Source: Tiliqua scincoides
Lineage: Eukaryota > Chordata > Lepidosauria > Squamata > Scincidae
Length of the DNA: 64,000 nt
Direction: 5' to 3'
Assembly (NCBI RefSeq): GCF_035046505.1
Contig: NC_089822.1
Span: 105,718,659 to 105,782,658 of the forward strand
The translations under genes were made by a program, and so were the position numbers. How positions within the stretch are numbered: position 1 is the stretch's first letter; every line of letters begins with the position of its first letter. The notes under the pieces are model-generated. The model was not told the DNA's origin. It made no database searches and saw only the letters and a program-made list of their open reading frames with translations. Below, piece after piece: positions 48,902 to 61,605 of the stretch.

Positions 48902-49082
48902 TCAGTTGTCGGACTTTTGCACATCTGTATTCTGGCCAAGACAAGGGACTTTGAGGTTTTTTTGCAGCACATGAGCATCTGCTGGTTCTATCCTCTTATA
49001 GTAGTTCTTCTTTGTTTCAATGATCTCAAAACCAAACTTTCTGTAGAAGTCAATTGCTGACTCATTGCTAATCTGGACGTGC
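48902..49082 (-). CDS. NAA50: NAA50 terminal coding exon
   Basis: Acceptor tgctccag. Encodes [20 protein letters not shown] through VQKSDN and TGA, with catalytic H112 as its first full codon. Confidence 0.95.
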
Positions 49083-52000
49083 CTGGAGCATAAAGAAAAA
49101 TCAAAGAAAACTGGTCTTAGCATTTGCGAAGACAGAACTTGGTTCTATATAATGAACTGCATCAGAGAAAAGACAAGCTGCTGTTGTCCATTACTTGCCT
49201 TGATATTCCTCATTAGATGCATTAGATTTAAAGCTTACACTTAGTCCGTCAACCATTAACATATGCAAAATGTTTCAAAACACTGATCAAATTATGGCTT
49301 TTTCATATAATTGCCACCTATTAAAAACTAAAGGCTAACACAAAATCAATTCACACCACATTTGGATGATTTGACATTCTTGTGTGGTTAAGAAGTCCAA
49401 TATCAAAATTCGGGGTCTCCCCACAAAATTCAACTCCCATTTCAATTGCTCTAATTCATATACATTTCACTATAGAAAACCTGCAATACTCAAACTTCTA
49501 AGGGAAGCAACTGATGTGTAGAACCACCCCGCGCACACACTGATGGATGACTGATGCCTTTAATCAACAGTGTCAGAGGTTCACATATGCCAATGGGGAA
49601 CAATTTGAGCATATGGTCTTCTAATTCATTAAGTAACTGGGTGAAGCAACTGCTTCTGTGTACACCACATGCAATATATTTGTGAATTACAATAGATTTG
49701 ACCCTATAATGTGTGTGTACATTTTCCTGAGATGCTCTGTAGTTATTCTTACTAGGGCTATAAAAATCCCACACGGCAGCATACAATACAAGTGCCTAGA
49801 CATTTTAAATATTTATATACTCTATGTATAGGCAAAGTCTATTTCAGTCCAATCATATCCCCAAGATATGCCACCATACAACTGTGCATGTTGGCACAAT
49901 GATGGTACACAGACTAAATCACTGGCTTCCACCAAATGCTCAATAGAAGAGCCATTTCTCTGCTACATGGTGGAGAGCCAATAATGACAAAACCAGATGA
50001 GCTCCTTTAGGAACACATTCCATAACTCTGGTGCTGTAACTGAGAATGGCCTTCCTCTTGCCTGCCCACTTGCTATATCTCAGATGGTAGGGAGAAACAA
50101 CAACCCTGAACATATTTAAATTCCAACCAACTTCATTGAAGGCCAAGTCAGCACCTCAGACATACTTAAAAGCTTCTATTTGAAATATTTTTCGAAAGAA
50201 TATGTATCAGGTTTAACAACAGCCATTTGCTTGATTGTCTAAGGCAGTAGTTGTGAAACTATGAGCTGTGGCTCCTTGGGGAGTCTCAGAAATCAGCCAG
50301 GGAACTGCAGAATCTTTGCAAAAAACTCCCTTGGTGCTATTTAAAAGGTGCTATTTTAAATAGCACCAAGGGGACGAGCTTTTCAGGATTTACTTAAGCG
50401 TTAGATTTACATGCATTGCCATGTTCTGTACTGAGATCTACATTTGATGTTTGAAAGATCTTTTTGGACCACAATTCATTTAGTTTAGCCTGTTCTACAG
50501 AGTCAGTCACTGTTCAGTAACTATGAGCCCAATCCTATGCATGTCTACCCAGAAGTCCCATTATAGTCAATGGAGCTTACTCCCAGGTAAATGTGGAGAG
50601 AATTGCAGCCTAAGTGCACTAAAAAGGAAATTGGAGCAAACAATCCAAATGCAGCAATGAGGGCATTATGTGCCAAAAAAAGTAGTTAGCTTAAGATGAT
50701 TACATCTCAGAAAGTTTAGTCCAAGCATTTATACCACACTGTAAGGCCAATATGCTCAGACTACAGTGCCCAAAGCAACATAATACTGCACACTTGAGTG
50801 TAAAATACTTTTATATCTGCTATTACCATAACACAACTCAATTTCATTCATGCACAGTCCCAGTGCAAAGCATAACAAACTACAGATAACCAACTACTTC
50901 CCTCTTTGTGAACTCTAGGAGACCTACAATATCCAAAATGACAGCAATGTGTACTTACAGATAGATATTGTCAAAAGTGCCATCTTTTTCACAGATGTTT
51001 AACACATGATTCAACATTTTAGTTCCTACAAAGGAATCAAGACAAAAGGGAACAAAATGTTATCCCTTGTATTTCCACAGTTCTGAAGATTATCATAACA
51101 CATGTGAAGAAAACTGCTACTACAGTCTTAATCCCAAGAGAATGATTTATGGTCATTTCACACAAAAGCGTTTACATGGTTACTGGAAACCAAACCAGTA
51201 GTTACAGATGAATACCACCTCCACCCTTATTGTCCTTATTTGTAAAGAGAAGATTGAAGTGGCAAGGTTTTTGATACAGAAATGTAATCACTATTTTGCT
51301 CATTTTTGAAGATTTATTCCCAATATGGCTCATGAACGGGTCTACGCATCAAGATATTATATTTCACATAATATATATTTAATATTGTATTTCAGTGGGC
51401 TACCAAGAAGGTTTTGGGGTTCACAAAACTAATCAAAATTACCATCCTGAACCATTTTCTTCTTCAAATGAATGGCAAATTTTGTTCCTATAAGCCCAAG
51501 AGCCAGCCAGGAGCCACCTGATCATTTGCTAGATAGCCTTACCTATTCCCAGCCTTCGGTAAGGGGCCAAACATCCAAGTGTCATGATGTACAGTCTTTT
51601 CTGATTTTGAGAGTGATCTACTCTACAGCATACAGCACCCACTGCAATGTCATTGAAATAAGCTGCCAAAGAAAAGGGAGAGAGTGAAATAAGAAAAACA
51701 CATTTATTTTGATTTCTAACAACTATAGGGTTTAAAGCAGATAAAGAATACAACATGATATCAAAAAGATACAGTTTCACATTAAATATATGAACATAGA
51801 CTAACAGCCCAATCCTATCCACACTTTCCTGGGAGTAAGCCCCATTGACTTTAATGGGACTTACTTCTTAGTAGACTTGCATAGGATTGGGCTGTAAAAT
51901 GACCCAACTTCTACTTAACTCCATTCAATATCAAACTTAAGTCAGAAGGCCACAAGTTTAAGGAGGGAAGTCTGTGGGTCCTGATTGCATCATTCCAGAC

Positions 52001-55000
52001 TGAAAAAAATGGTTCCAAACAAAAAATAATTCTGCACAAAGAATACAAGCACATCCCCAGCATGGCTGTTTCCTATGTTCAAGGAATATTTTGAATTAAT
52101 GGGCATTCAATCATGTCCGTTCTCAGATGCAGCCTGAAGTGTACAAGCAAAACACAAGTTTACAACCTCAGAGAAAAATAGGCTTTAAGAATACTTCTGA
52201 AAAGCATTTCAGTTGACCTTGAGGAATCTCTAGTAGGAGAGACTAAAACTGAAAAGTTGATGCACAAGTACTTAAGGACATGCGGATTCTCTCACTGCAT
52301 ATCATTGGCATAGAGTACATGAAACATTTTGAATACTTAGACCAAATGCTGTATGAATAGGTCATAATTCATTTTAAAGGTAATGATGAACAGACAAGGA
52401 TGTCAGTGACAAGTCACTGAGGGATTCATAAGTTGTCAGTTCAATATAATGAAGTCAGTAGGAAACCAGTTCCAATGCCAAAGATCTGATGTCACTTGTC
52501 ATGACACATGTTTGCACCAGAAGCAGCTTTTAAATAGCACCAAGGGCTGCTAAAGACATTATACAGTAGTACTGTACCCTAATCGCTGCAATGATAGACG
52601 GCAGATTTTTAATATTATAATAGAGAGACTGAAGGGACAGTGGGAAATAAAGTGAGACAACAGCCTCTTAAAACCAAAAAAAAAATCTGTTGACACTTTG
52701 GGTGACCTTACCGGGAAAAAAGCAGGCTAGAAAGCAAGCGTGCAAAATGCATGCGCGCGCACACACACACACACCCCTACCTACCTGGCCAGGAGGAGCC
52801 ACTTCCTCCACAGTTCTATGCAGACCAAGACTGCATGGCATGTGAGGTTTCTCGTTAATTAAGATATCTAGCAAACCAAAACTCAGGTAACATAACAGCA
52901 AGTGAGCAACCATTCCACTCACTCAACCATATAAAGATCAAGATCTCATACCCAGCTTGGCAAGCTCGCCAACTTCTAACACATCCTTGTAGAACTTGTC
53001 ATTGTAGCTGACAGGAAAGATGACTTGATTTAACCGCTTCAGCTGCTTAATGTTGTGTGGTGTCACGTCACCCAGCTCGATCCGGCTACTGGAACAAATC
53101 AAAACATGCTCAATACCTCTAGGAATCTCATTCTCATTAACCTTTTGCAGATGCAGTAGGGCTGCTCACTATGACAGGTCCAAGGTCTTTGCTATAGTAT
53201 CCTTACTTCAAGTGTGGAGTACTTCAGCACAGAACTACCTAGTTCACAGCTGCTAATACTGACATTTGGCCCAGTTCTTTAGGTTACACTGATCTTGCTG
53301 TACTCCACTTGCTCATATCAAGAATGAATTTTATCCAATAAATGTACACAAAGCAACAGAGCTCCAAAAGTCATCTTACTAGATCACCAATAAAGTACAG
53401 CAAGTAGCCCTCCCATGTGAACACAAAGAGTGGCCTATATCCCTTTGCCCATCTTTACAGAAGGCTACTGCCTTTTCCAAAAGTTCTAGAAGAGGTTAAA
53501 AAACATCCAGACCACGCATCCACCCCTCTTGCCATCAGATGTGTGAAGCCCTGAGAAGTTTTGGTTAAGGTGAGAAAAGGCATGCCTCAATGTCTCCACT
53601 ATCACTTTTTGCTTTCTACATATCATGCAAGTAAAAGCAACTACTTAGTGGTCTACTGTGACTAGTCAACTTTAAGGAAGACCATTCAAACTTCTTGGTA
53701 CATTTTATACAAATATCACCATGTGGCTTTGGGATGGAAAAGTGAAGATGGCAAGGTACGAGATAAATTACTCCCTCTTCATTTCTCTTGGCATTGGAGT
53801 GATAAGGCAACCCTGTACATCACAGAAAATTAGGCTGATTTAAAGTTTAACACATTTATACATATTTATACATATTTTTTTTAGACCCTCAGATCACAGA
53901 TGAAGTTTGTCAAAGATCATGTCAGTGAGTTCATGGCCAAGAAGAGATTTAAATCACGGACTGCACAATTAATTGCTCAGAACCTAACTATGCCAGCACT
54001 TGTGCCAGGGCAATTTGGTACAAAGACACAGGGCAGCAGTGAAGGTGAATTCTGGCCTTAGTACAAACTAAATTTAGAAAATGATAGTACGCATATTACA
54101 AGTGCATTGGCACACTGCTGAAATTTGGCAAATCCCCAGTACTGTACTTTCTATGAAGATACCAGATTGTTTTGACCCAAGTAGCCTGTCAAGCTATTGA
54201 GGACAAACTATAATCTTTCCACACAATCCTAATTTTTATTTGTAAGTGAATCTTAGGTGAACAGAGTATAATTCTGAGTTTTAGGATTTGTATTTTAAAG
54301 ACTAGTTTCCAGGACTTATGGCTGCAGATTGTAATTTGAAACACACAGATAGCATCTGGCAAAAGTAGAATCACAGAAACAGTAGGCAAGTTCAAATGGT
54401 CAAGGGGCGGAACTTAAACCATATAAGTACTATTCCTTCCTTCCCCCCCCCCCACCCTCAGCTTATCCTTAAATAACTCCCCCCTATTAGCACTAAGTTT
54501 CTTAGAGGCCTTTGAGCTGAATACACCATTAAATAAACTTGAGTTATAACCTCATCTCACATAACTGCACAGGTTAACCCCTTACGATAAGTTTAAGAAA
54601 TAAATAAGTTTACTAATATACTTCCATAAGTTGTAAAAAGGACACAATGCTGCCTGAACAGAATTTATACCTCAAGTGTTCTCTGGAGTCTGGATTCCTC
54701 ACATCAACCCAGGGTTCTGGAAGCCAAAATCTGCTGCTAAATTCTAATCAATATGCAAAATTCAGTCCCACCCCATATCCTAATCCCCTGGCCATTTCTT
54801 CGAGTTCAATAACCCAGCATTACCAAAATTTTCATGCATGTCCATTCTATTCCATTTATGTCAATGCAAAAAACCATCCCTGCCCTGTGTTTGGGATATT
54901 TTTCTTCAGTGTGATGTTCCTACTGACATCACATCGATTTTCAATGTCCCCTTCCAATGTCTCAATGTTTTTTCAGGTTATGCCTATTACTTAGATTCCT

Positions 55001-58000
55001 GCTTCTCAGGAAATAAGTATGTTGGGCACACACACTCCAGACCCAATATAACACACTTAAAATTAAAGATGCTAGATCAATTATCTTTCTGTTTGGAAGT
55101 TAAGCATAGCTCTTACCAGTACAATTAGGTGCTGGTAAAGAAGCATAATTCTTCTCAACAAAAATTCACTCCTGGCTCTCTCCCCCTCTCATTTTCTTTT
55201 AGTAGCTTCTCACAAATGGATTTTTCCTATCCTACAACTCTCACTCTCTAACCCTAAGCAGGCAAGTTCTCCATTATTTGCTTCTACTCAGTGCTGCATT
55301 ATGGCAAGGCTCAGCCAAGAAATCTATTTCCAATATAAGGGCCAAAAAGTCCTTGTGTTTTCATTAAAAAAAATTTCTTCTTCCTCGCCATAGCAGGTGA
55401 GTTCTTCCTCAAATAGTCACGCCTTCTGAGAAAGGCAAGAGCAGCTCAGTAAAAACTTCACTTGCCTCAGAACAGGCAGCCAAAACTGCTATGCCAGTAT
55501 CTGGGGCTAAGGAAAGAAGCAGTTTTATTAAGTTTGCTGGGACAGATTTAAAACAATACCACCACACACACATGTACCACTCTACACTTTTATCTAACTG
55601 CAGGCCTCTCACTCTCTCGAAGCACTTTTTTTTTTTAACACCAATGCGACTGCATAAGTACCATAAATAAGGAACAGGTAAATGTTTCCGTTATTCTTTT
55701 GGTAACCTACATTTACCATAGATATTCAAGTTGAAAAGAAATTCTAATTTTATACTTGCGTATTCTTGCATCACTATCTAAGTTTTATTTAATCATCAAG
55801 ATTCCTTAAAAATAAGATAAACTGAGGGGGAAAAATCTTCAAAGTGCAGACTTAAAAAATTATCCTAGGTTTTTCCTTTTTGGAACTCAAAGAAGTTTTG
55901 CAAGATGTCAAAGCAATACAAAATATCATAAAAAACAATAATGTTTAACACACCACAAAGGTACAGATGATGAAAACATTGGGGAGAGAAACAGATTACA
56001 AAATGACAAAATTTGCCTGCAAAAAGATCCAAGTCTTCAATCTCCAACAAAACATGGGCAAAGAACAAGACAGGTACACAGTAGAAGGCAGGAAAGTCCC
56101 CAAAACTGAATTTTAGAAAGCCTTGCAACACATAAGAGAGGCTTCCTCCCAGATCTTGGGGGTAAGTAGACTAATAAGGAAAAAGGCAGTCCTTGAAGTA
56201 CCTGGCCCCAAGCCAGTTAGGGTTTTAAAGGTAGCAATTAACACCTTGAGGTGTGCCTAGAAACACAATGGGCACCAATGCAGCTGAAAGCACCACAAGA
56301 AATGATCTTATCATCTGGCATGGTTAACATCCAGGCCAGGTGAAGATTCCAGAGTCCTCAACCCACTACAGTAAGTGCACTGCACTCATCTAGGGGTGAG
56401 GTAACTAAGGCATGGCTCACCACAGCCAGGTCCACACAAAAGAAACAGGCAGAGCCAAATGCTGCGCAAGAGGGCTTTCAGCCACAGCTACCACCTGAGC
56501 ATTTAGGAGCTGAGCCAGGTCCAGGAGTGCTCCCAAACTATGAACTTGTTCCTTCAAGAGGAGCACAGCTTTCTCTAGAACAGGCTGATTCACTGATCTG
56601 GCAACAATATGCCTCCTGGTCTGGCTAAGATCTGCCTTGCACAAGTCTAATTTCGGTTTGTTTGCCCACATCCAGCTTCTCACTGACTCCAGATGCAGGT
56701 CTCTACAACATTAGGTGGCGGAGCGGTGGGGCTTTCCAAACCCTGTTGCTGCTTAAATTGGCTTTTGAAATCTGCTCAATACTGAACCCAGAGGCTCTCC
56801 AACTATGGAGCCTCTTCTGTGCCCTGAATTACACAAGAGGGTTCTTTCTACAATTGTATCTGTCAGGACAAGGTGTTTTTTTTGGTCTGATCATGCTCCC
56901 AGAAAGTTGCCCAAGACTTACAATAATTAAACATTGAAAGAAATTTTCATTTCATCTATTCACTGGAATTCTTACCCCAATGTTTAAAAAACCACTGGAG
57001 ATGTTTTAACAAGTTTAAACATAACACACACAACTAAAAAGTGGATTATCTGACATCTCTATTCAAATCCAGGGACCTATAAGTTTGAAATCAAGAGGCA
57101 GAATGCCTGTTAGGAAAGGAACATCATCTGCACATGACAGGCAAAAGGCCAACAAAGCATGCTGAATAGTAACCAGAGCATTAGTCTGTTCCTAGGAAGA
57201 AGCAAATTCAAATAGCTGCTCAATTACAGCAACACCACTAGATGATCTTGGGCCATTCTTCCTCTCACACAAGCTACTTTACAGGACTGCAAAGATCAAA
57301 GGTGATGCTGACCTCTGCTCCTTGGAGACAGAATTAAATTTTAAAAAATTTACTTCTATCTTCTTCTGTTTGCGTGACCAGAAAAATAATTAAAGGAAAA
57401 GCTTCTGCATTACAAGGAATTTTCTAGTAGTCATGAAGCAGACTACAGCTCACAGCCAACACCAATGGTCATGCTCTACTTGTATATTTGTGATTAGAAC
57501 ACCATAATCCACCTAAAGTGTATAAGGTAGCAATCCAATTCCAATTTACCTGGGAGTAATCTCCTTTGACTATAATGGGGTTTACTTCTGAGTAGACATG
57601 CATAGGGTTGTGCTCAAAATCACTTTAGTAGTTTGCATCTTCCTTTACACAGATCTCACAAGTAATTATAACCTTGGGCTGTCTGATCAGAATCCTAGAA
57701 AGAATTACCACTGAAGACTTACTTCCAAGTAAACACGCATAGGTAAAGCCGAAAGAGTTATATGCAATTTCAGTACTTAACATTTTTTTTTTTTAACAGA
57801 AGCTGGTCCAGTATGAATCTGCACCTAAGGGCTAGTGCAAATATAATAGGCTCAGTTACAAAATCTATTTCCCCATCATGTGCACAAGCATCTGCTCTTT
57901 GCATCCAATACCAGAGCTTTCCTGCCAATTCTACCTATTCCCCTCAAAACAATAAAACAGTCTGAGTTGACAGAATTTCACCAGTCCACATGCAGTTCTA

Positions 58001-60674
58001 AATCTTTTTTTAGTTTGGAATAAGCCAAGGCACTTAAAAAAATCTAGTCTAGGGCATCTAAACACAAACTGAGGACTGCACTCATGTATTGTCTACCAGT
58101 TAGATATTTCATACATTCCTGGTGAACTGGGCCATCCAAATCAGCCCATTTTTTTTTGTTTATACATACAGTAACCGCTTTGTTATCCAACATCCATTGG
58201 GAGTGGAGGTTGCTGGTTAACCAAATACTTTTACAGTACTTAACAAAGCCCTCCCCTGGTTCCATTGCTTACCAGGTAGGGCTCACCTCTGTTCCTTTGG
58301 TGCTCTTCCTTCCTTCTTCACAAAGGACCTCTGCTTACTATGCAGGGCAGCACAACAGAGAAAGTCCTGTCCAGTAAATAAGGGAGGGGACTGGCAGGTG
58401 GGTAGATAGCTTGTTAATCAGCAGTTCCCTCAGCAGTAAACTCAGTTAAATGATCTCTGCCTGTTGCTTCAGATGGAAGGAAATGTTACCTTAGCCATTT
58501 TCTACTCAAGCTGTTACAAGCGCTGCCTTTTTACACACAAGTGGTACTGGGGCCATTTCCTAATTGCTTTAGGCAGCAATCCTTTACACACTTACCTGAG
58601 AGCAAGTCCCACTGAACACACTGAGACTTGCTTCTGAATATCTGAGTAAGATTACTCTGTTAAGTCCAGTAGCCTTCAACCCATTTCAGTTTTAGGACTC
58701 ACCTTTACATTGCAATTCTAAACATTTCTATTTATTTGTCTTATATCCCTACTATACTTGCTGTGACCTATCCCATGGACTCAAAGCAACTTACATTTTT
58801 TCCCTTCTTGTCCCCAAGGCATTCACAATCTAAAAATCCTATTAGGGGCAAGTCTATTAATGAGCAAGTTAATAAGCAATTGAACACAGTGGGACTCACT
58901 TCCTGGTCAATATGCAAAGGATTGTGCTGTTACAATCAACATGCAATTTTATTTTTTACATGGTGTATGAAGAAGTTGAACTGAGTCCAACCCAAAAATC
59001 AGTTCAGAGAGATGTTTTTAATAAACCATTACTGGATCCAAACCTAAACTCTCGTGGTTACCTTGAGCTGAACCCCTAAATACAAAAAGTGAACAACAAT
59101 TCAATATATAAGTAGTAACGCAAGAAATTCTTTTACAGGGTAGTTTTAATCTTCTCTGCTCCAGTTATATTTATGTATATATATGTATATTTCCCACTAA
59201 GCATCTGAAAATGGGAGGAGAAGCAAGAGAAATTGATAGGCAAGGCCTAGAACTGCTAAGCCCCAGACCTAGAACTGCTTGAATACCAGTCCTCCTGGTG
59301 TTCAAGTAGAAGCTTGCCCTACCACAGGCTGTTGTCCAGAAACAAGGTCTCATTGCGGAGAATTCTGAAATTAAGGTTCTCCTTGGCCTCTTCTTTGATG
59401 CCATTCTATCATTCATCCTACTAGGATGGATTGTGTTCTTTTTTGCTAAGTTAGTGGACCTTTATGAAAAAAGGTAGAGCTTGAGGGATAGCGAAAATAA
59501 TATTAAAAGAAAATGCAAGATTGCGTAGGAGAGGAAAACTCAATCCATTTGCGGAGGAGATAGTTTAGTAGTATTAATGTTAATAAAATATACAGTAATC
59601 ACTTTGCCTAAAGCCTCCCTGGGTGGTTGGGCCTAAACATTGTTCTCTGTCCACTACCTTAAGAGAAGCCTTTCCTCCCAAAATAGAATTACTGCATATT
59701 ACTACAAATATTCATGTTCTGCTAATCAACAAAAAGCAGCCTACATAAGGCAAAGAATGAGATTATGGGCCCCAGTATTTGCTGACATTGGAGAAACAGG
59801 ACACAAAACTCAACACTGATTATAGTTATGGTCTTACAGATTGAAGTCAGTTCTATAAGTATGCTGTTGTTCTGCATGAAATGCACTTAAAATTGTTTAA
59901 AGGGTCTGAACCACATTGATATGCCAATAAAGGTTTCAGAAAGAAGAAAGGGTCTGAACCATTTTTCCCCCTTGTATTTAGGCTGAAAAGTTTAAAAAGA
60001 CAAATGAACCAGAACCAAACCCAGATTTTTAAGGTTTCAACTCCCTGATGTATACAGCCATCTTTTGCAAATGTACTGCACCACATCTACCAGAATGCTT
60101 TTTTCTACACACATACAGGAGCTCCTCTACATGTTATGCCAACCCATCTGTTTTTCTTCTCTCTGATCAAAAAAGGTACAACTACTTCTGCTGCCCTTTC
60201 GCAAATCCACCTTGGAATGGCACATGGTACACTTTATCAGACTCAACTGACGCTTTGCAGATAAGGGTGTTTGTTTCCTATGAGCAAAATAAGTTTACAC
60301 CCTAACTCAGTGGTTCCCAACCTGGGGTACATGTACCACCGGGGTACTTGCCAAGACCTTTAGGGGGTACTTTAAATAACAGCCGAAAAAGGCGGGTCTG
60401 TCTTAGAATGTCTTGCAGGGCTGGTGAGGCTGAAAGAAGGCAGCTAGCTGGCTGAGAAAGCCCCAGCCACTGCTAGATTTGGTGCATTGATTCATTTATT
60501 ATCAGATATGGCTCAGTAGTTGAAAACATATAAACTTGAAATTAAAGGCAACTATATATTAACTACAAAACATTTTGCTAATATAAAGGGGTACATTTAT
60601 GGAAATAGCCTGCCAAGGGGAATTCAAGGGGAAAAAGTTGGGATTCACAGCCCTAACTGAACACAAAGGGCTGC

Positions 60675-60706
<32 letters not shown>

Positions 60707-61355
60707 AGTATTTATATACCAAAGGTTCACAAAGCGGTTTACAGAGAAAAATCAAATAACTAAATGGCTCCCTGTCCCACTTCTGCAAATAAACCTCATC
60801 CACATGTGCTGAGAAAGGCATCCCAGGGAATTCAAGCAGAGCAGGATACCAAAGAACACTGGGGTGGGGAGGGGGAGGCAACTGCCTTCATGCCCTTATA
60901 GGGGACTTATAGGAGAAAGAGGTCTGATTTGGCAGGGGTTTTGCTGCCATCCTAGCCACACTTCCCTGGGAGTAAGCCCCACTGGTTATAACAGGACTTG
61001 CTTCTAAGTAGACGTGCATAGGATTGGGCTCTTAAGCTGCAATCCTCTCCACGCTTTCCTGGGAGTAAGCCCCATTGACTCTAATGGGGCTCACTTCTGA
61101 GTAGCCAGACATAGGATTGGGCTCCTAACTCGCCGCCACGGGTGGCCACCACCGTCCCCGCCAGCAGCTGCCCTCCCACGTGGGCTGTTCCCCCGCCCCG
61201 CCCGGCCCGACGGCTCGCTGAGCGGGCAGCCGACGGGGAGCCGCGGGAAGCAGGCGGCGCCCTCTGAGAGCGGGCGAAGGGCGGCCCCCACCCGGGGCCG
61301 GGAGACAAAGACCCGCCGCCCGGGGAGGGGGCCGGTGCCGCACTCACCCCTTCAT
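48902..61355 (-). CDS. NAA50: N-alpha-acetyltransferase 50 (NatE catalytic subunit), complete
   Basis: Five exons (61355-61348, 53088-52952, 51662-51543, 51025-50959, 49082-48902) join in frame to 170 residues. The protein is a GNAT acetyltransferase: the acetyl-CoA loop reads R84-R-L-G87-I-G89, and the residues described for human NAA50 are at the same numbers (F27, P28, V29, Y31 substrate pocket; Y73 and H112 catalytic; Y138/Y139 in the C-terminal loop). It acetylates N-terminal Met-hydrophobic peptides in complex with NAA15/NAA10 and is needed for sister-chromatid cohesion (family knowledge). Human NAA50 has 169 residues; the extra one lies in the variable tail ([15 protein letters not shown]). 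All splice sites are GT-AG. The promoter is a CpG island. Confidence 0.97.
49950..50170 (-). repeat. Possible L2-related fragment
   Basis: Plus strand reads acacattccataactctggtgctgtaactgagaa..-type text (split here: aacacattccataactctgg, then gagaatggccttcctcttgc), a phrase typical of reptile L2 regions. In the NAA50 intron 49083-50958. Confidence 0.4.
50243..50395. repeat. hAT-like fragment with a small palindrome
   Basis: cagtagttgtgaaactatga resembles a hAT left end. The segment at 50331-50375 is palindromic (ttggtgctatttaaaa against ttttaaatagcaccaa). Confidence 0.4.
50527..50610. mobile_element. Short Harbinger-like MITE (AAGTAAGTCCC type)
   Basis: GCCCAATCCTATGCATG to GAGAATTGCAGCC with TGA at the left and TAA at the right. 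Core aagtcccattatagtcaatg gagcttact is a near-palindrome. Confidence 0.75.
50959..51025 (-). CDS. NAA50: NAA50 coding exon 4
   Basis: Acceptor cctttgtag, donor TATCT|gtaagt. Encodes [20 protein letters not shown] plus Tyr, with split codons on both sides. Confidence 0.94.
51543..51662 (-). CDS. NAA50: NAA50 coding exon 3
   Basis: Acceptor ctttggcag, donor ATAG|gtaagg. Encodes [20 protein letters not shown] and on to [10 protein letters not shown], carrying Y73 and most of the acetyl-CoA loop. Confidence 0.95.
51805..51894. mobile_element. Short Harbinger-like MITE with TAA duplication
   Basis: CAGCCCAATCCTATCCACA to TGCATAGGATTGGGCTG, TAA on both sides (51802-51804, 51895-51897). The best-preserved copy of the short form. 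Confidence 0.85.
52752..52774. repeat. (GC)n(AC)n microsatellite
   Basis: Alternating purine-pyrimidine run gcgcgcgcacacacacacac followed by acc, in NAA50 intron 2. Confidence 0.85.
52952..53088 (-). CDS. NAA50: NAA50 coding exon 2
   Basis: Acceptor tttgttccag, donor CTGG|gtatga. Encodes [20 protein letters not shown] through GELAKL with the F27-Y31 substrate pocket. Confidence 0.95.
56150..56700 (-). mobile_element. L2-type LINE fragment (reverse transcriptase C-terminal region)
   Basis: Minus-strand translation reads [20 protein letters not shown] then [20 protein letters not shown], the reptile L2 motif (QPVLDG..LPLKEQV.SLGVLLD..L.LEAQVAAVA). Plus-strand phrases such as gttttaaaggtagcaattaa and ggtaactaaggcatggctca are usual for L2 copies in squamates. 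Confidence 0.75.
57530..57615. mobile_element. Short Harbinger-like MITE
   Basis: Reads tttacctgggagtaatctcc ..gtagacatgcatagggttgt, the inverse orientation of the AAGTAAGTCCC type; diverged. A partial copy follows at 57715-57746. Confidence 0.65.
58575..58665. mobile_element. Short Harbinger-like MITE, diverged
   Basis: gcagcaatcctttacacact ..gcttctgaatatctgagtaa. A further weak copy is at 58870-58935. Confidence 0.5.
60308..60650. mobile_element. hAT-type MITE with perfect 8-bp target duplication
   Basis: Left end CAGTGGTTCCCAACCTGGG, right end AAAGTTGGGATTCACAG, flanked by CCCTAACT at 60300-60307 and 60651-60658. 343 bp, no coding capacity. Confidence 0.92.
60674..60704. repeat. (TTA)n microsatellite joined to an L2-type tail
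   Basis: About ten TTA units followed by acagtatttatataccaaag gttcacaaagcggtttacag, an inverse-oriented L2-type 3' end. Confidence 0.8.
60942..61124. mobile_element. NAA50: Two head-to-tail short Harbinger-like MITEs at the left edge of the NAA50 island
   Basis: Copy 1 is 60942-61031 (ends gcataggattgggctc) and copy 2 is 61036-61124 (gctgcaatcctctccacgct ..ataggattgggctc), separated by TTAA. The island begins within a few bases. Confidence 0.8.
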
Positions 61356-61570
61356 GGCTGCCACGGGCCTCGCGATCCGGCGGCGGTTGGATGAGCGCAG
61401 CTGCCGCTCCACATGGGCCGCGGGCCGCCCTGGCTGATCAACCGTGCGAGCGTCCCGTACGTGCGTCCCACCCCCTCGGCGGGTTCGGGCGCCGACGTGA
61501 CGCCGGCAGCCGGGACCGCAGACTCAGCGGCGGCTAGACTCACTCACGTGGGGCAAGAAGGGGTTTTAAA
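61128..61570. promoter_or_regulatory. NAA50: CpG island and promoter region of NAA50
   Basis: CpG-dense, GC-rich block spanning NAA50 exon 1 and the start of intron 1, sharply bounded on both sides by AT-richer repeat DNA (MITEs end at 61124 on the left and begin at 61606 on the right). No TATA box is visible. Confidence 0.8.
61348..61560 (-). CDS. NAA50: NAA50 first exon (5' UTR plus Met-Lys-Gly)
   Basis: Only eight coding bases (61355-61348): ATG AAG GG, then donor gtgagt; T from exon 2 completes Gly3. The start context GCAGCCATGA is favourable. The upstream part is GC-rich leader; its 5' edge (placed near 61560) is not fixed by sequence. Confidence 0.85.
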
Positions 61571-61605
61571 ACGGGAACACTGTGCAGGTCAAGATGGCAG
61601 CCAAG

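Larger units (their letters stand above)
53089..61347 (-). other. NAA50: NAA50 intron 1
   Basis: An 8.3 kb intron. Besides the elements listed (L2 at 56150, MITEs at 57530, 58575 and 60942-61124, hAT at 60308), a L2-like tail lies at 58725-58830 and a Tigger-like left end at ~58170 (cagtaaccgctttgttatcc). 53300-56140 and 58990-60290 show nothing I recognise. Confidence 0.6.

Noticed and set aside
50331-50375. Palindrome as a possible RNA gene or terminator
   Set aside because: Short AT-rich foldback inside a hAT-like fragment in an intron; no sign of an independent transcript.
61081-61347. Open frames in the NAA50 island (several overlapping)
   Set aside because: Same reason: stop-poor CpG island, three overlapping frames, and the region is NAA50 intron 1 start rather than coding.
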